Shown piece after piece: positions 16,332 through 24,526 of a stretch of 64,000 nt of DNA. The stretch spans positions 992,001 to 1,056,000 of the forward strand of contig CBDICI010000004.1 in the NCBI GenBank assembly GCA_965277345.1. Reading direction: 5' to 3'. The first letter of the stretch is position 1. Each line of letters starts with the position of its first letter. Under the pieces are notes generated by a model. That model was not told where the DNA came from. It searched no databases and worked only from the letters and a program-made list of their open reading frames with translations. The translations under genes and the position numbers were made by a program. The DNA comes from CAIOYC01 sp965277345. Lineage in GTDB: Bacteria > Pseudomonadota > Alphaproteobacteria > Caulobacterales > Caulobacteraceae.

Positions 16332-17618
16332 ATGCAGATGAACAGGACGGCGCTGGTCGCCCTTGTCCTGGCGGCGATGTTGCCGGCGACGGGGGTGTTG
16401 GCGCAGGACGACGGGGCGTTGCTGCGCGAGGGGTTGTTTGCGCGGGACCGCAATGTGAGCGTGAACGACCGGCCGCGGCCGGAGTACGCGCCTTTAACGG
16501 TGCATCTGGGGGCGTTCAGCGTGCTGCCCTCGCTCACCGGCACGGTGGAGGGCAACGACAACATCCTGGCCACGAGCAGCAATACGCGGTCGGACACCAT
16601 CTTCCGGCTGGAGCCGGCGGTGGTGGCGCGCTCCAACTGGAGCCGCAACGCGCTGAACCTGTTCGCCAATGTGAACACCGACCTCTATGCCCGCGACAGC
16701 AAGGAGCAGACCACCGACTATCTGGTGGGCGGGGACGGGCGGGTGGACGTGTCGCACGACCTCGGCCTGGCCGGGGGCGCCAGCTATGAGCGCGACACCG
16801 AGCCGCGCACCTCCTCCTCCTCGCCGGGCTTCGCCATCCGGCCGGTGCAGTACGACGTGGCGCGGGCCTATGGCGAGGGAACCTTCGCCACGCCGCGGCT
16901 GCGGCTTTCCGGGCGGTTCGGCATCGACGACTACACCTACGACAATGTGCCGGCCTTCGGCGGCGGGCTCGTCTACGAGCGCGACCGCGACCACACCCAG
17001 TTCACCGAGTCCGGCAAGGCGGAGTACGCCCTGGTCCCGGACACCTCGGTGTTCGGCCAGGTGATCGTCAACCAGCGCGACTATCGCGACGAACTGCCGG
17101 GCGAGGCCAGCCGCAGCTCCAACGGGGTCATCGTGCGGGTGGGGGCCAATTTCGACCTCAGCCACCTGATGCGCGGCGAGGTGGGGGTGGGCTATCTGTA
17201 CCAGAAGTACGACAGCGCGATCTATTCCAGGATCACCGGCTTCTCGTTCAGCGGGCTGGTGCAGTGGTTCCCCACCCAGTTGACCACGGTGACGGTCTCG
17301 GGGGCGAGGACCCCCGAGGACGCGGGCATCCCCAATGTGGGCGGCTATACCTCCACCAACCTCGCCGCCAGCATCGACCACGAACTCTTGCGCAACGTGC
17401 TGCTGAACGCCGCCCTGACCTACGGCAAGGACGACTACCAGAGCTACGACCGCTCCGACACGCGCACCGGCGAGAGCGTCGGGGCCAGGTACCTGATGAA
17501 CCGGGCGGTGACCCTGAACCTGACCTACAGCCACTACAACCAGGACTCCTCCGGAACCCGCGCCGGCGCCAAGTTCGACGTCAACCGCCTCTACGCCACA
17601 CTCACCTACGCGTTTTGA
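16332..17618 (+). CDS. Outer-membrane beta-barrel protein (exopolysaccharide-associated, BBP2-type)
   Basis: The 428-residue protein has a signal peptide ending near GVLA|QDD. Alternating hydrophobic beta strands fill the rest, with the first strand region GTVEGNDNILATSSN and a terminal aromatic residue (LYATLTYAF), the classic C-terminal signature of outer-membrane barrels. Similar barrels are encoded in alphaproteobacterial exopolysaccharide loci. A role in polymer export or outer-membrane attachment is inferred. Codon usage is slightly more G-ended than its neighbours. Confidence 0.85.
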   Translation: MQMNRTALVALVLAAMLPATGVLAQDDGALLREGLFARDRNVSVNDRPRPEYAPLTVHLGAFSVLPSLTGTVEGNDNILATSSNTRSDTIFRLEPAVVARSNWSRNALNLFANVNTDLYARDSKEQTTDYLVGGDGRVDVSHDLGLAGGASYERDTEPRTSSSSPGFAIRPVQYDVARAYGEGTFATPRLRLSGRFGIDDYTYDNVPAFGGGLVYERDRDHTQFTESGKAEYALVPDTSVFGQVIVNQRDYRDELPGEASRSSNGVIVRVGANFDLSHLMRGEVGVGYLYQKYDSAIYSRITGFSFSGLVQWFPTQLTTVTVSGARTPEDAGIPNVGGYTSTNLAASIDHELLRNVLLNAALTYGKDDYQSYDRSDTRTGESVGARYLMNRAVTLNLTYSHYNQDSSGTRAGAKFDVNRLYATLTYAF

Positions 17619-17649
17619 ACCCACACCCGCGCCTATGGGGAGGCGTGCC

Positions 17650-19023
17650 GTGACCCTGACCCTAGGACAGTCCATAGCCGCCGGCCCTTCCGCCACGCTG
17701 CGGTATGTACCGGCGTTCGCCCTCGCCGCGCTCGCCTTGACACCGGCGATCCTGGCGGGACTGCCTGGCGCCGCGGGCGGCCTGACCTTGGTGATCTTCG
17801 CCTCTTTCGGCTTACTGGCTACAATTGTTGCTGAAAGTGAACGGCTCCGGCGCGTTCTTCGCCTTATCTCCTGGCCGGCCGCCGCGGGGATGCTCGCCCT
17901 TGTCCTGTCCCTCCTGGCCCTGACGCCGCTGGCGCCGGGGGGCGCCAATCCCCTTTGGTTACCCCTCGAAGCCGGCGCGGCGGTTCTCGATCGGGAGGCG
18001 GGGCTTCAAGGTGTCGTCACGCTTTCCGGCTTCCTCGCCCTGTTCATTCTGGCGGCTCTTCTGGGCCACCGCCTCGGCGCGGTGACGCGGATGCTCCAAG
18101 GGCTGCTGGTGATCGCTCAGGTCCCCGGCATTGCTGCAAACGTCTACGAAGCTCACAATGTGGTAACGCATGAATTCACTTCGCCCGCGCCTCTGGCCGC
18201 GTTCGCGGGGCTGACCGTGATCCTGGCCGCGGCCACCCTCGTCCGGGTCCTTGAGGGCGGGCGCCGCTCCCTCCCCCTGAGCGACCGGGCGGATGTTTTC
18301 CTGGCGATGGCGATGGGCTCAGGCTCGCTCGTCGTGTTGTCGGCGCTGTGCGGCCTTGGGGCGATCATCGCGGTCCTCGGTGCGCTGGCGGCCTTCGCGG
18401 CGTGGGAGTACCTGTCGCGGGGCGGCGAACGGGGTCTGCGGCCCGCGCCGCTTCTCGCCCTCTCGGGGTTCGTCGGCCTGACGATCGCCGCCATCGCCGC
18501 GCTCCTGATCGTGGGGGTCGGGGACCCGGGCGGCGTGGCGCAACGCGTCTCCAACGGCGTGCACGCCCGTATGGTCTGGGCGTCGCCCTTGATGGGCTAT
18601 GGCCCGGGATCGGGCCGTGCGGTGGGGCTGATGGCGATGGACCGGCTCAGTCTTCCCGCCCTTTCAGCATCGCCCGTCACCTCTTCCGGATACCTCTCGG
18701 CCTTGGAGCAGGTCGGGGCTCTCGGGGCCTCCTCACTGGTCATGGCGCTCGGCCTTGTAGTGTGGACGCTGGCGCAGGCCTCCGTCCGCCGCCGACGGTC
18801 GGCGTCCCTCTATCGCGGTGCGGTGGGCTGCGTGGTCTTTCTGGCTTTGCTCGCGGTCACTAGCCCAGCCCCGGTGAGTATAGCGGTGCTGGCGCCGCTC
18901 ACACTTCTGCTCGGTTGTGCCTTCGGCGCGGCGACAGCAACCGAAACCGGGGGCGGCGCGCGCCGATCCAGGGCGCGAGCCTTGCAACGGACCGCTCGCC
19001 GTCCCGGGTTGGGGCGGCCATGA
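17650..19023 (+). CDS. Wzy/O-antigen ligase-like polytopic membrane protein
   Basis: I start at the GTG at 17650, seven bases after GGGGAGG; an ATG at 17635 lies on that ribosome-binding site. The protein of about 457 residues has roughly ten membrane helices and a periplasmic loop with R-M-VWASPLMGYGPGSG, the pattern found in Wzy/WaaL polymerase-ligases. It would polymerise or ligate polysaccharide repeats at the inner membrane. The stop overlaps the sugar transferase start (ATGA). Confidence 0.75.
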   Translation: MTLTLGQSIAAGPSATLRYVPAFALAALALTPAILAGLPGAAGGLTLVIFASFGLLATIVAESERLRRVLRLISWPAAAGMLALVLSLLALTPLAPGGANPLWLPLEAGAAVLDREAGLQGVVTLSGFLALFILAALLGHRLGAVTRMLQGLLVIAQVPGIAANVYEAHNVVTHEFTSPAPLAAFAGLTVILAAATLVRVLEGGRRSLPLSDRADVFLAMAMGSGSLVVLSALCGLGAIIAVLGALAAFAAWEYLSRGGERGLRPAPLLALSGFVGLTIAAIAALLIVGVGDPGGVAQRVSNGVHARMVWASPLMGYGPGSGRAVGLMAMDRLSLPALSASPVTSSGYLSALEQVGALGASSLVMALGLVVWTLAQASVRRRRSASLYRGAVGCVVFLALLAVTSPAPVSIAVLAPLTLLLGCAFGAATATETGGGARRSRARALQRTARRPGLGRP

Positions 19024-19751
19024 GCGCCGACGGGATCATAGCGCCTCCGGGCGAGACCTTGGCGCCCGTGGGGCACGCGCGCAGCGAGGACGCCGCCATG
19101 AGCGAGATCAGTCGCGAGCCGATCGCCGCGCTGCCATCCTTGGCGATGGTTACGGGTGTGGCTGAAAATGAGCTGAAGCGGGCCTTTGATATTTTTACAG
19201 CGACGCTCGTAATCATTTTCATTCTTCCGTTGGTGCTGGTCGTGGCCCTCGCTATCAAGCTGGAGAGCCCGGGCCCCGTCTTTTTCATCCAGCGTCGCAC
19301 CGGATTGAACGGCCTGCCGGTGCGGGTGTTCAAGTTCCGCAGCATGACCGTCACCGAGGACGGCGACGCTGTCCGTCACGCCTCCAAGGGCGACAAGCGC
19401 GTGACGCGCGTGGGGGCGTTCCTGCGCCGCTCGTCGATCGATGAACTGCCCCAGCTATGGAACGTGGTGCGAGGCGAGATGTCGCTGGTCGGCCCCCGCC
19501 CGCACGCCCTGGCCCACGATCAGTATTACGGGGCTCTGGTGCCCGCCTATATCCACCGCTTCCGCGCCCGACCCGGCATTACCGGCCTCGCGCAGGTCAG
19601 TGGCTATCGGGGTGAGATCCACTCGCTGGAGGGCATGGTCGGCCGCGTGGCGGCGGACAATGACTATATCGACAACTGGTCGTTATGGCTGGACGTCAAG
19701 ATCCTGCTGAAGACCATCGTGATCGCGCCGTTCCAGGATAGCGCCTACTGA
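19020..19751 (+). CDS. Polyprenyl-phosphate sugar phosphotransferase (initiating transferase)
   Basis: The 243-residue protein follows the bacterial sugar transferase pattern: LKRAFDIF, one membrane segment, SPGPVFFIQRRTG, VFKFRSMTV, LRRSSIDELPQLWNV, MSLVGPRPHA and RPGITGLAQVSGYRGE. It transfers a sugar-1-phosphate to undecaprenyl phosphate, the first step of exopolysaccharide assembly on the inner membrane. It is ATGA-coupled to the polymerase-like gene. The sugar is unknown. Caulobacter HfsE-type holdfast enzymes belong to this family, but I cannot say this one makes holdfast. Confidence 0.92.
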   Translation: MSADGIIAPPGETLAPVGHARSEDAAMSEISREPIAALPSLAMVTGVAENELKRAFDIFTATLVIIFILPLVLVVALAIKLESPGPVFFIQRRTGLNGLPVRVFKFRSMTVTEDGDAVRHASKGDKRVTRVGAFLRRSSIDELPQLWNVVRGEMSLVGPRPHALAHDQYYGALVPAYIHRFRARPGITGLAQVSGYRGEIHSLEGMVGRVAADNDYIDNWSLWLDVKILLKTIVIAPFQDSAY

Positions 19752-19800
19752 CCGCGTTCGCCCTGCGCCGAAGCCTTATCGCTTTGTCGGGGCTGAGGCC

Positions 19801-19841
19801 TCGCTCAAAAGAAAAACGCCCCGGAGCGAACCCCGGGGCGT
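19801..19841 (-). terminator. Rho-independent terminator of the entericidin gene
   Basis: Read on the minus strand, the stem is ACGCCCCGG with CCGGGGCGT around a short loop (19816-19841), followed by TTTTTCTTTT. It lies 25 bases after the entericidin-type stop codon. Confidence 0.85.
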
Positions 19842-19866
19842 CCAACTCAATCGCCGACGGTGGCGA

Positions 19867-20004
19867 TCAGTGTTTGGCGTCGTTCGCCGTATCGGTCACG
19901 GCGTGACCGGCGGACGACACGTCGCGGCCGGCGCCGGCGACGGTATTGCAGGCGGCGGTCGCCAGGGCGGCGGTGGCGGCCAGAAGAATAACGATCTTGC
20001 GCAT
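19867..20004 (-). CDS. ecnA: Entericidin A/B-type small lipoprotein
   Basis: This 45-residue protein has a ribosome-binding GGGGAG before the ATG. The sequence MRKIVILLAATAALATAACN carries a lipobox (ATAAC, Cys19), and NTVAGAGRDVSSAGHAVTDT matches the entericidin core. Entericidins are small membrane lipoproteins; EcnA/EcnB were described as an antidote/toxin pair, but many single copies are simply envelope stress proteins. A perfect GGAAC-N16-CGTT promoter at 20035-20059 points at it, and it has its own terminator. Confidence 0.85.
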   Translation of the reverse strand: MRKIVILLAATAALATAACNTVAGAGRDVSSAGHAVTDTANDAKH

Positions 20005-20034
20005 TGGATATCTCCCCTGAATGGCAAAGCTGAA

Positions 20035-20059
20035 AACGCCGCTCAAGCTTTCGGGTTCC
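20035..20059 (-). promoter_or_regulatory. EcfG-type promoter for the entericidin gene
   Basis: On the minus strand GGAAC (20059-20055), a 16-base spacer and CGTT (20038-20035) match the alphaproteobacterial general-stress sigma factor consensus exactly. The site lies across the 3' end of phyK, 31 bases before the entericidin ATG. Confidence 0.85.
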
Positions 20060-21809
20060 CGGACACGGACAGCTGAAACGGCTGCGGTGTAGCGGTGGGC
20101 GGGGCGGGGGGCGGGAAGGCCAGACGGACGTGCGATCCGCCGCCCTCCGCCGGCTCCACCGTCATCTGCCCGCGAAGCTGGCGGGCGAAGGCGCTCATCA
20201 GGGTGCGCCCGACCCCGCCGGCCGCTGTCTCCGCATCGAGACCACGCCCGTTATCGATGACATCGAGCACAACCTCCTCCGGCCGGACGGTGAAGCGGAC
20301 GCGGATGCAGCCGCCCGCCTCGCCGAAGGCGTGCTTGCGCGCATTGCTCACCGCCTCCACGGCGAACAGGGCGAGCGGAGGGAGTTTGTCGGGATCGATC
20401 TCCAGGTCGTCGGCCTCGAGTTCCGTCCGGATGGGAGAGGGACGGCCGCCCTCGCCGGCGGAAAGCTGGCCCACCAGTTCCTCGAGGAACTGGCGTACAT
20501 CCACCGAACGCAGGTCAGGCGACTGGTACAGAGCGCGATAGATCAGCGCCAGGGCGGTGATCCGCTGACGCGTGTCGCCCATGGCCTCGCGCGCCGCCGG
20601 ATCGGTGAGAGCGCGTTGCTGCATGTTCAGCAGCGAGGTGATGACCTGCAGGTTGTTCTTCACCCGATGATGGATCTCCCGCATCATCGTGTCCTTCTGG
20701 GCGAGGGACTCGCGCAGCGACAGGTCGCGGGCGACGATGGCGTCGGCCATGCTGTCGAGCGTCATGGCCAGGGCGCGGAACTCCTGCGGCGCACCATCGG
20801 CCTGCACCGGCCGCACCGAAAAACGGCCGCGCGCATAGATGGCGGCGATCCGGTCGAGATAGTTCAGCCAGCGGATCACCACCCGGTCGGCGACCAGCCA
20901 GACCGCCGCCCAGGCCGCGAGCCAGGCGAGCAGCGGCAGGATCACGCTCGACAGCGCGTTCAGCCGCGCCCAACTGATGATCCCGGCCGCCGGGGCCGAC
21001 AGCTCGACGAACAGGTCGTCGCGCACCAGGGGCGCCACCGCCTGGACCCGCCTGTGGCCGTGCGGTCCGCGCGCGTTGTAGAGCAGGCCTTGCGGGCTCA
21101 TCGCCCGATTCAGCCAATCGGCCGGCGGCGGCAGAAAGACAGCGTGGTTGGTGGCGGCGATGATCCGGCCGCCGCGATCCAGCAGCGCCACCTCCGTGCC
21201 GGCGGGTAAGGTCGGGTCGGACAGGTCGGGGCGCAGGCTGTCGATGGACAGGACCGCGACCAGGGCGCCGCCGAACTCGTTTTCACGGCTCGTCGTGCGC
21301 ATTCCGGCGAGCAGGGAGGGGGTGGGGGCATAGACCCCCTCGGGCGCGCTCGCCACCGAGACCGGCTCCCCGGCCTTCAGCCGATTGAACCAGGGCTGTT
21401 CGGCGACGGGATTGGTCAGGCGGACGGTGGCCGCGGCGCATTGTACCCGACCCTGATCGTTGAAGCGGACGAAGTTCTCATAGCCCTGCGTTTTGTCGAG
21501 CAATTGGGCGAGGCGGGGCGCGCATTCCAGGCCGACGGTCGCGGGCGAGAAGCTTTCCAGGAGCACCGTGGCCGCGCGCATACGGGCCTTGGCCCCGGCG
21601 GCGCTGCGCAGGGCCGCCTGGGTCAATTCGCGCTGGGACTGCTGCGCGTCGTGATTGAAGCCCACCGCCGCCTGGAATGCGCCCAGCACGAGGATCGGAG
21701 ACAGGGCGATGGCGACGGCCAGCCCCAGCCTAAACCGCACGCTCATCCGCCATTGGACGGGTCTGGCGGGTAAGGCGTCGCGACGGCCCGAGGGGCGGCC
21801 TGCGTTCAC
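20043..21809 (-). CDS. phyK: General stress response sensor histidine kinase PhyK-like
   Basis: The 588-residue protein has one N-terminal membrane helix (about 25-45), a periplasmic sensor region, a second helix near 285-310, a HAMP-like segment and a HisKA_2/HWE-type kinase core. The phosphoacceptor is His380 in REIHHRVKNNLQVI, and the ATP-binding domain has EAVSNARKHAF and DNGRGLD. PhyK-type kinases phosphorylate PhyR on stress. The GTG start overlaps the ecfG stop (GTGA). The gene order nepR-ecfG-phyK, divergent from phyR, is the Caulobacter arrangement. Confidence 0.93.
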   Translation of the reverse strand: MNAGRPSGRRDALPARPVQWRMSVRFRLGLAVAIALSPILVLGAFQAAVGFNHDAQQSQRELTQAALRSAAGAKARMRAATVLLESFSPATVGLECAPRLAQLLDKTQGYENFVRFNDQGRVQCAAATVRLTNPVAEQPWFNRLKAGEPVSVASAPEGVYAPTPSLLAGMRTTSRENEFGGALVAVLSIDSLRPDLSDPTLPAGTEVALLDRGGRIIAATNHAVFLPPPADWLNRAMSPQGLLYNARGPHGHRRVQAVAPLVRDDLFVELSAPAAGIISWARLNALSSVILPLLAWLAAWAAVWLVADRVVIRWLNYLDRIAAIYARGRFSVRPVQADGAPQEFRALAMTLDSMADAIVARDLSLRESLAQKDTMMREIHHRVKNNLQVITSLLNMQQRALTDPAAREAMGDTRQRITALALIYRALYQSPDLRSVDVRQFLEELVGQLSAGEGGRPSPIRTELEADDLEIDPDKLPPLALFAVEAVSNARKHAFGEAGGCIRVRFTVRPEEVVLDVIDNGRGLDAETAAGGVGRTLMSAFARQLRGQMTVEPAEGGGSHVRLAFPPPAPPTATPQPFQLSVSGNPKA

Positions 21810-22399
21810 CGAGGTTGGCTCAACCGCTCCGCGTCGGACAGGATCGAGCGCATGGCGTCGCTGGCCGGCTGGCCATCACGGTCATAGCTGCCGTCCTCCA
21901 GGATGGCCTGCAGCGCCCGGCGCGCCCGGCTGACCCGGCTCTTCACCGTGCCCACAGCGCAGCCGCAGATGTCCGCGGCTTCCTCATAGGCGAATCCGCC
22001 GGCGCCGACGAGGATCAGCGCCTCGCGCTGTTCGCTGGGCAGCATGGTCAACGCCTGGCGCAGTTCGTCGAGCGCCAGTGGGGACGCTGGATCGTCGATC
22101 GCCACAAGGGTCCGCTCCGCCGCTTCCTGGTCGAGCTGGGTCTGGCGCCACGACCGGCGCTTTTCCGAATAGAACTGGTTGCGCAGGATCATGAAGGTCC
22201 AGGCCTTCATATTAGTGCCCATCTGATAGCTGGAACGGGCGTCCCAAGCCTTCATCACCGTATCCTGAGCCAGATCGTCGGCCGCCGCCGCCTCACCGCA
22301 AAGCGTCCGGGCGAACGCGCGGAGATGGGGGATGAGGGTCACGAGATCGCGTTTGAAAAGCCCTTCGGACGCCGGGTCCATGGCTGTACGCTCAACCAT
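21806..22399 (-). CDS. ecfG: General stress sigma factor EcfG (SigT-like)
   Basis: The ECF sigma factor has sigma-2 (FARTLCGEAAAADDLAQDTV, then NMKAWTFMILRNQFYSEKR) and sigma-4 (LPSEQREALILVGAGGFAYE, VGTVKSRVSRARRAL) regions. It lacks the anti-sigma-independent extensions of other ECF groups and sits between nepR and phyK, which identifies it as EcfG. I start at 22399, where ATGGTTGA overlaps the nepR stop, giving 197 residues; the ATG at 22381 is also plausible. EcfG directs RNA polymerase to GGAAC-N16/17-CGTT promoters, several of which occur nearby. Confidence 0.93.
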   Translation of the reverse strand: MVERTAMDPASEGLFKRDLVTLIPHLRAFARTLCGEAAAADDLAQDTVMKAWDARSSYQMGTNMKAWTFMILRNQFYSEKRRSWRQTQLDQEAAERTLVAIDDPASPLALDELRQALTMLPSEQREALILVGAGGFAYEEAADICGCAVGTVKSRVSRARRALQAILEDGSYDRDGQPASDAMRSILSDAERLSQPR

Positions 22400-22586
22400 T
22401 ATTGGCGCCGCCATTCGATCCACCGGTGCGTTCGTCGTGCTTGCGCAGGATGTCGAGGAACTCGTCGGGAACGGGCTCGTTCACCACATCGTCGAACATC
22501 TGGCGAAGCTTCACGCCGATCGCTTGCTGGCGGAGACGGGCCTCTTCCAGATTGGCGCCGCCAGGCTTGTCGGTTTCGTTGGTCAT
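22392..22586 (-). CDS. nepR: Anti-sigma factor NepR
   Basis: The 64-residue protein contains the NepR core IGVKLRQMFDDVVNEPVPDE followed by FLDILRKHD. NepR binds and holds EcfG; phosphorylated PhyR competes for NepR through its sigma-like domain. The ATG at 22595 (three codons earlier) is an alternative start. It is the first gene of nepR-ecfG-phyK and has an EcfG promoter of its own, forming a positive feedback loop. Confidence 0.93.
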   Translation of the reverse strand: MTNETDKPGGANLEEARLRQQAIGVKLRQMFDDVVNEPVPDEFLDILRKHDERTGGSNGGANNG

Positions 22587-22638
22587 CAGCCCCATGCGCC
22601 GTACTTCATTTCGCGGGCCCCCTGCTATCCGCGTGATC

Positions 22639-22663
22639 AACGTCACGCCGCACGACGGGTTCC
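22639..22663 (-). promoter_or_regulatory. EcfG-type promoter for nepR-ecfG-phyK
   Basis: On the minus strand GGAAC (22663-22659), a 16-base spacer and CGTT (22642-22639) match the consensus. The predicted leader to the nepR start is about 45 bases. It implies autoregulation by EcfG. Confidence 0.88.
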
Positions 22664-22712
22664 ATCCGGGTTCCATCACGGCGTATATATGCAGAATGGA
22701 GCGCGTGGCCAA

Positions 22713-22737
22713 GGAACCTTGACCGTGCCCCTACGTT
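22713..22737 (+). promoter_or_regulatory. EcfG-type promoter for phyR
   Basis: GGAAC (22713-22717), a 16-base spacer and CGTT (22734-22737) lie 64 bases before the phyR ATG. The phyR and nepR promoters are back to back about 50 bases apart. Confidence 0.9.
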
Positions 22738-22801
22738 TATCGCCGGACGCCGGGGAAGGGTTCACATCCTCCGCGGCCCCAATCCAAAGTCGGGAATAAC
22801 A

Positions 22802-23596
22802 ATGGGTCTTCTGGATCGCCTTGCGCCGCACCTGCCTTACGTCCGCCGCTACGCCCGCGCGCTGACCGGTGATCAGGCCGCCGGCGACGCCTATGTCCGC
22901 GCCTCGCTCGAGGCCTTGGCCGCCGGCGAAGCGTCCCTGCCTCCGCATCTGACCCCGCGTGTAGCCCTTTACCATGTGTTCCATACCATCTGGGGCGGCA
23001 CCGGGGCGAAGCTGGAGCCGACCGAGGACGTGGGCGAGGGTCGCGATCCGTCCCGCCGGCTCATGCGTATCCCGCCGCGATCGCGCCAGGCCTTCCTGCT
23101 CACGGCGCTGGAAGGGTTCAACCCATCCGAGGCGGCGCAGATTCTGGAGGCGTCGCCCACCGAGATCGAACAGTTGATCGCCGCCGCCCAGTCGGAGATC
23201 GACGCCGAGCTCGCTACGGACGTGCTCATCATCGAGGATGAGCCGGTCATCGCCGCCGATATCGAGGCGCTCGTCACGGAACTTGGGCATCGCGTGGTCG
23301 ATATCGCCGCCACCCGCACCGAAGCGGTGGACGCGGTGGCGCGCCACCGGCCCGGTTTGGTGCTGGCGGACATCCAACTGGCCGACGGCTCGTCGGGAAT
23401 CGACGCGGTGAAGGATATTCTTGGCCGCTTCGACGTGCCGGTGATCTTCATCACCGCCTTCCCCGAGCGCCTGCTGACCGGCGAGCGGCCCGAGCCCACC
23501 TTCCTGATCACCAAGCCGTTCCAGCCGGAAACCGTCAAGGCGGCGATCGGCCAGGCCCTGTTCTTTCACCCCGGGATCGGCCGCGCCGCGGCCTGA
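22802..23596 (+). CDS. phyR: General stress response regulator PhyR
   Basis: The 264-residue protein is an N-terminal sigma-like domain (about 1-135, with RRYARALTGDQAAGDAYVRA and a degenerate sigma-4) fused to a receiver domain. The receiver has DVLIIEDEPVIAADIEALV, phosphoacceptor Asp190 (LVLADIQLADG), Thr in VIFITAFPE and Lys in LITKPF. Phosphorylation by PhyK exposes the sigma-like domain, which sequesters NepR and frees EcfG. It is divergent from nepR with its own EcfG promoter. Confidence 0.96.
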   Translation: MGLLDRLAPHLPYVRRYARALTGDQAAGDAYVRASLEALAAGEASLPPHLTPRVALYHVFHTIWGGTGAKLEPTEDVGEGRDPSRRLMRIPPRSRQAFLLTALEGFNPSEAAQILEASPTEIEQLIAAAQSEIDAELATDVLIIEDEPVIAADIEALVTELGHRVVDIAATRTEAVDAVARHRPGLVLADIQLADGSSGIDAVKDILGRFDVPVIFITAFPERLLTGERPEPTFLITKPFQPETVKAAIGQALFFHPGIGRAAA

Positions 23597-23667
23597 TCCG
23601 CTCTATTATATAAGCTTGGCTTTACGCGACCGCGTGAATGCCCGATCTGGCGCAAGGAGCCTTGCAG

Positions 23668-24048
23668 ATGACCGATATCACCGACCCGCTCGAACCCGTG
23701 GTGAAGCGCGCCAAGCGCACCATCGCCGACGCCAAGGTCACCGCGCGTGACGCCAAGCGGACCGTGGACAGCGGCCGCGACGCCGCTCCCGAGGTCGCTA
23801 AACGCGCCCGCCAGGCCGCCTCGGACCGCATCGACAGCGTCAAGAGCCAAGCCAGCGAACAGTTGGAGACCGCGCGCCAACTGGCGCAGGAACAGCTGGA
23901 AATGGCTCGTGAACTGGCCGAAGCCCAGCTGGACAATGCCCGCGTCTATGTAAAGGGCCAGGTGGATGAGCGTCCGCTGGTCTCCACCGCCGCGGCGGTG
24001 GCCATCGGCTTCGTGCTCGGCATGTTGTTCACCGGATCCCGCCGTTGA
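23668..24048 (+). CDS. DUF883/YqjD-ElaB-like membrane-anchored helical protein
   Basis: I start at the ATG nine bases after AAGGAG, giving 126 residues. The body is a long charged amphipathic helix with coiled-coil character (ERTARQLAQEQLEM-like repeats around residues 60-95), and the C-terminus is a single glycine-containing membrane helix followed by arginines (AVAIGFVLGMLFTGSRR). This is the ElaB/YqjD layout, stress-induced inner-membrane proteins that bind ribosomes in E. coli. It follows phyR by 71 bases and may be read through from its promoter. Confidence 0.75.
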   Translation: MTDITDPLEPVVKRAKRTIADAKVTARDAKRTVDSGRDAAPEVAKRARQAASDRIDSVKSQASEQLETARQLAQEQLEMARELAEAQLDNARVYVKGQVDERPLVSTAAAVAIGFVLGMLFTGSRR

Positions 24049-24440
24049 TTCTCAGGCGACTGACGGGCTTGGCCGCCGCCTTGGCGGCGGTGATGGCGGC
24101 GGCGGCCTGCGCCGTCGTCGCACTGTGCTTCACCGCCTATACGTTGCTGCGCATGATCGTTCCGCCCGCCGGGGCGGGGGCGATCGTATTCGGCCTCGCG
24201 GCGGTGATCGCGGCGATCGCCGCCCTGGCGGCCTGGAACAGCGCCGCCCTGCCGAAGCGCGGCAAGATGGTCAGGACGCCGCCGCCCACCTTGGGTGAGC
24301 AGGCCATGGACGCCGTTCGTGGTCACCCCCTTGCCGCCGCGGGCGTGGCCTTGGCGGCGGGCGTCGCCGCCTTCGCCAATCCCGCACTCGTGACCGCGGT
24401 TCTGCGCGCTTTCACCGCGCCGCCGCGCAACCGGCCTTAG
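24045..24440 (+). CDS. Small membrane protein, function unknown
   Basis: The 131-residue frame starts at a TTG that overlaps the upstream stop (TTGA). It has two N-terminal hydrophobic segments, a short cytoplasmic linker (LPKRGKMVRTPPPTLGE) and a third Ala/Val-rich C-terminal segment. The layout resembles phage-holin-superfamily/YqjE partners of YqjD proteins, but similarity is weak. Pairing with the DUF883-type gene supports a YqjD-YqjE-like unit. Confidence 0.6.
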   Translation: MILRRLTGLAAALAAVMAAAACAVVALCFTAYTLLRMIVPPAGAGAIVFGLAAVIAAIAALAAWNSAALPKRGKMVRTPPPTLGEQAMDAVRGHPLAAAGVALAAGVAAFANPALVTAVLRAFTAPPRNRP

Positions 24441-24526
24441 CCACAGCCGTTTTCGAGAAGCGTCGGCCTGTTTCGCCCTCCCCGGAGTGCGAGCCTGTCC
24501 GACGCCCAGCTTGAAAGGATCCGGCC

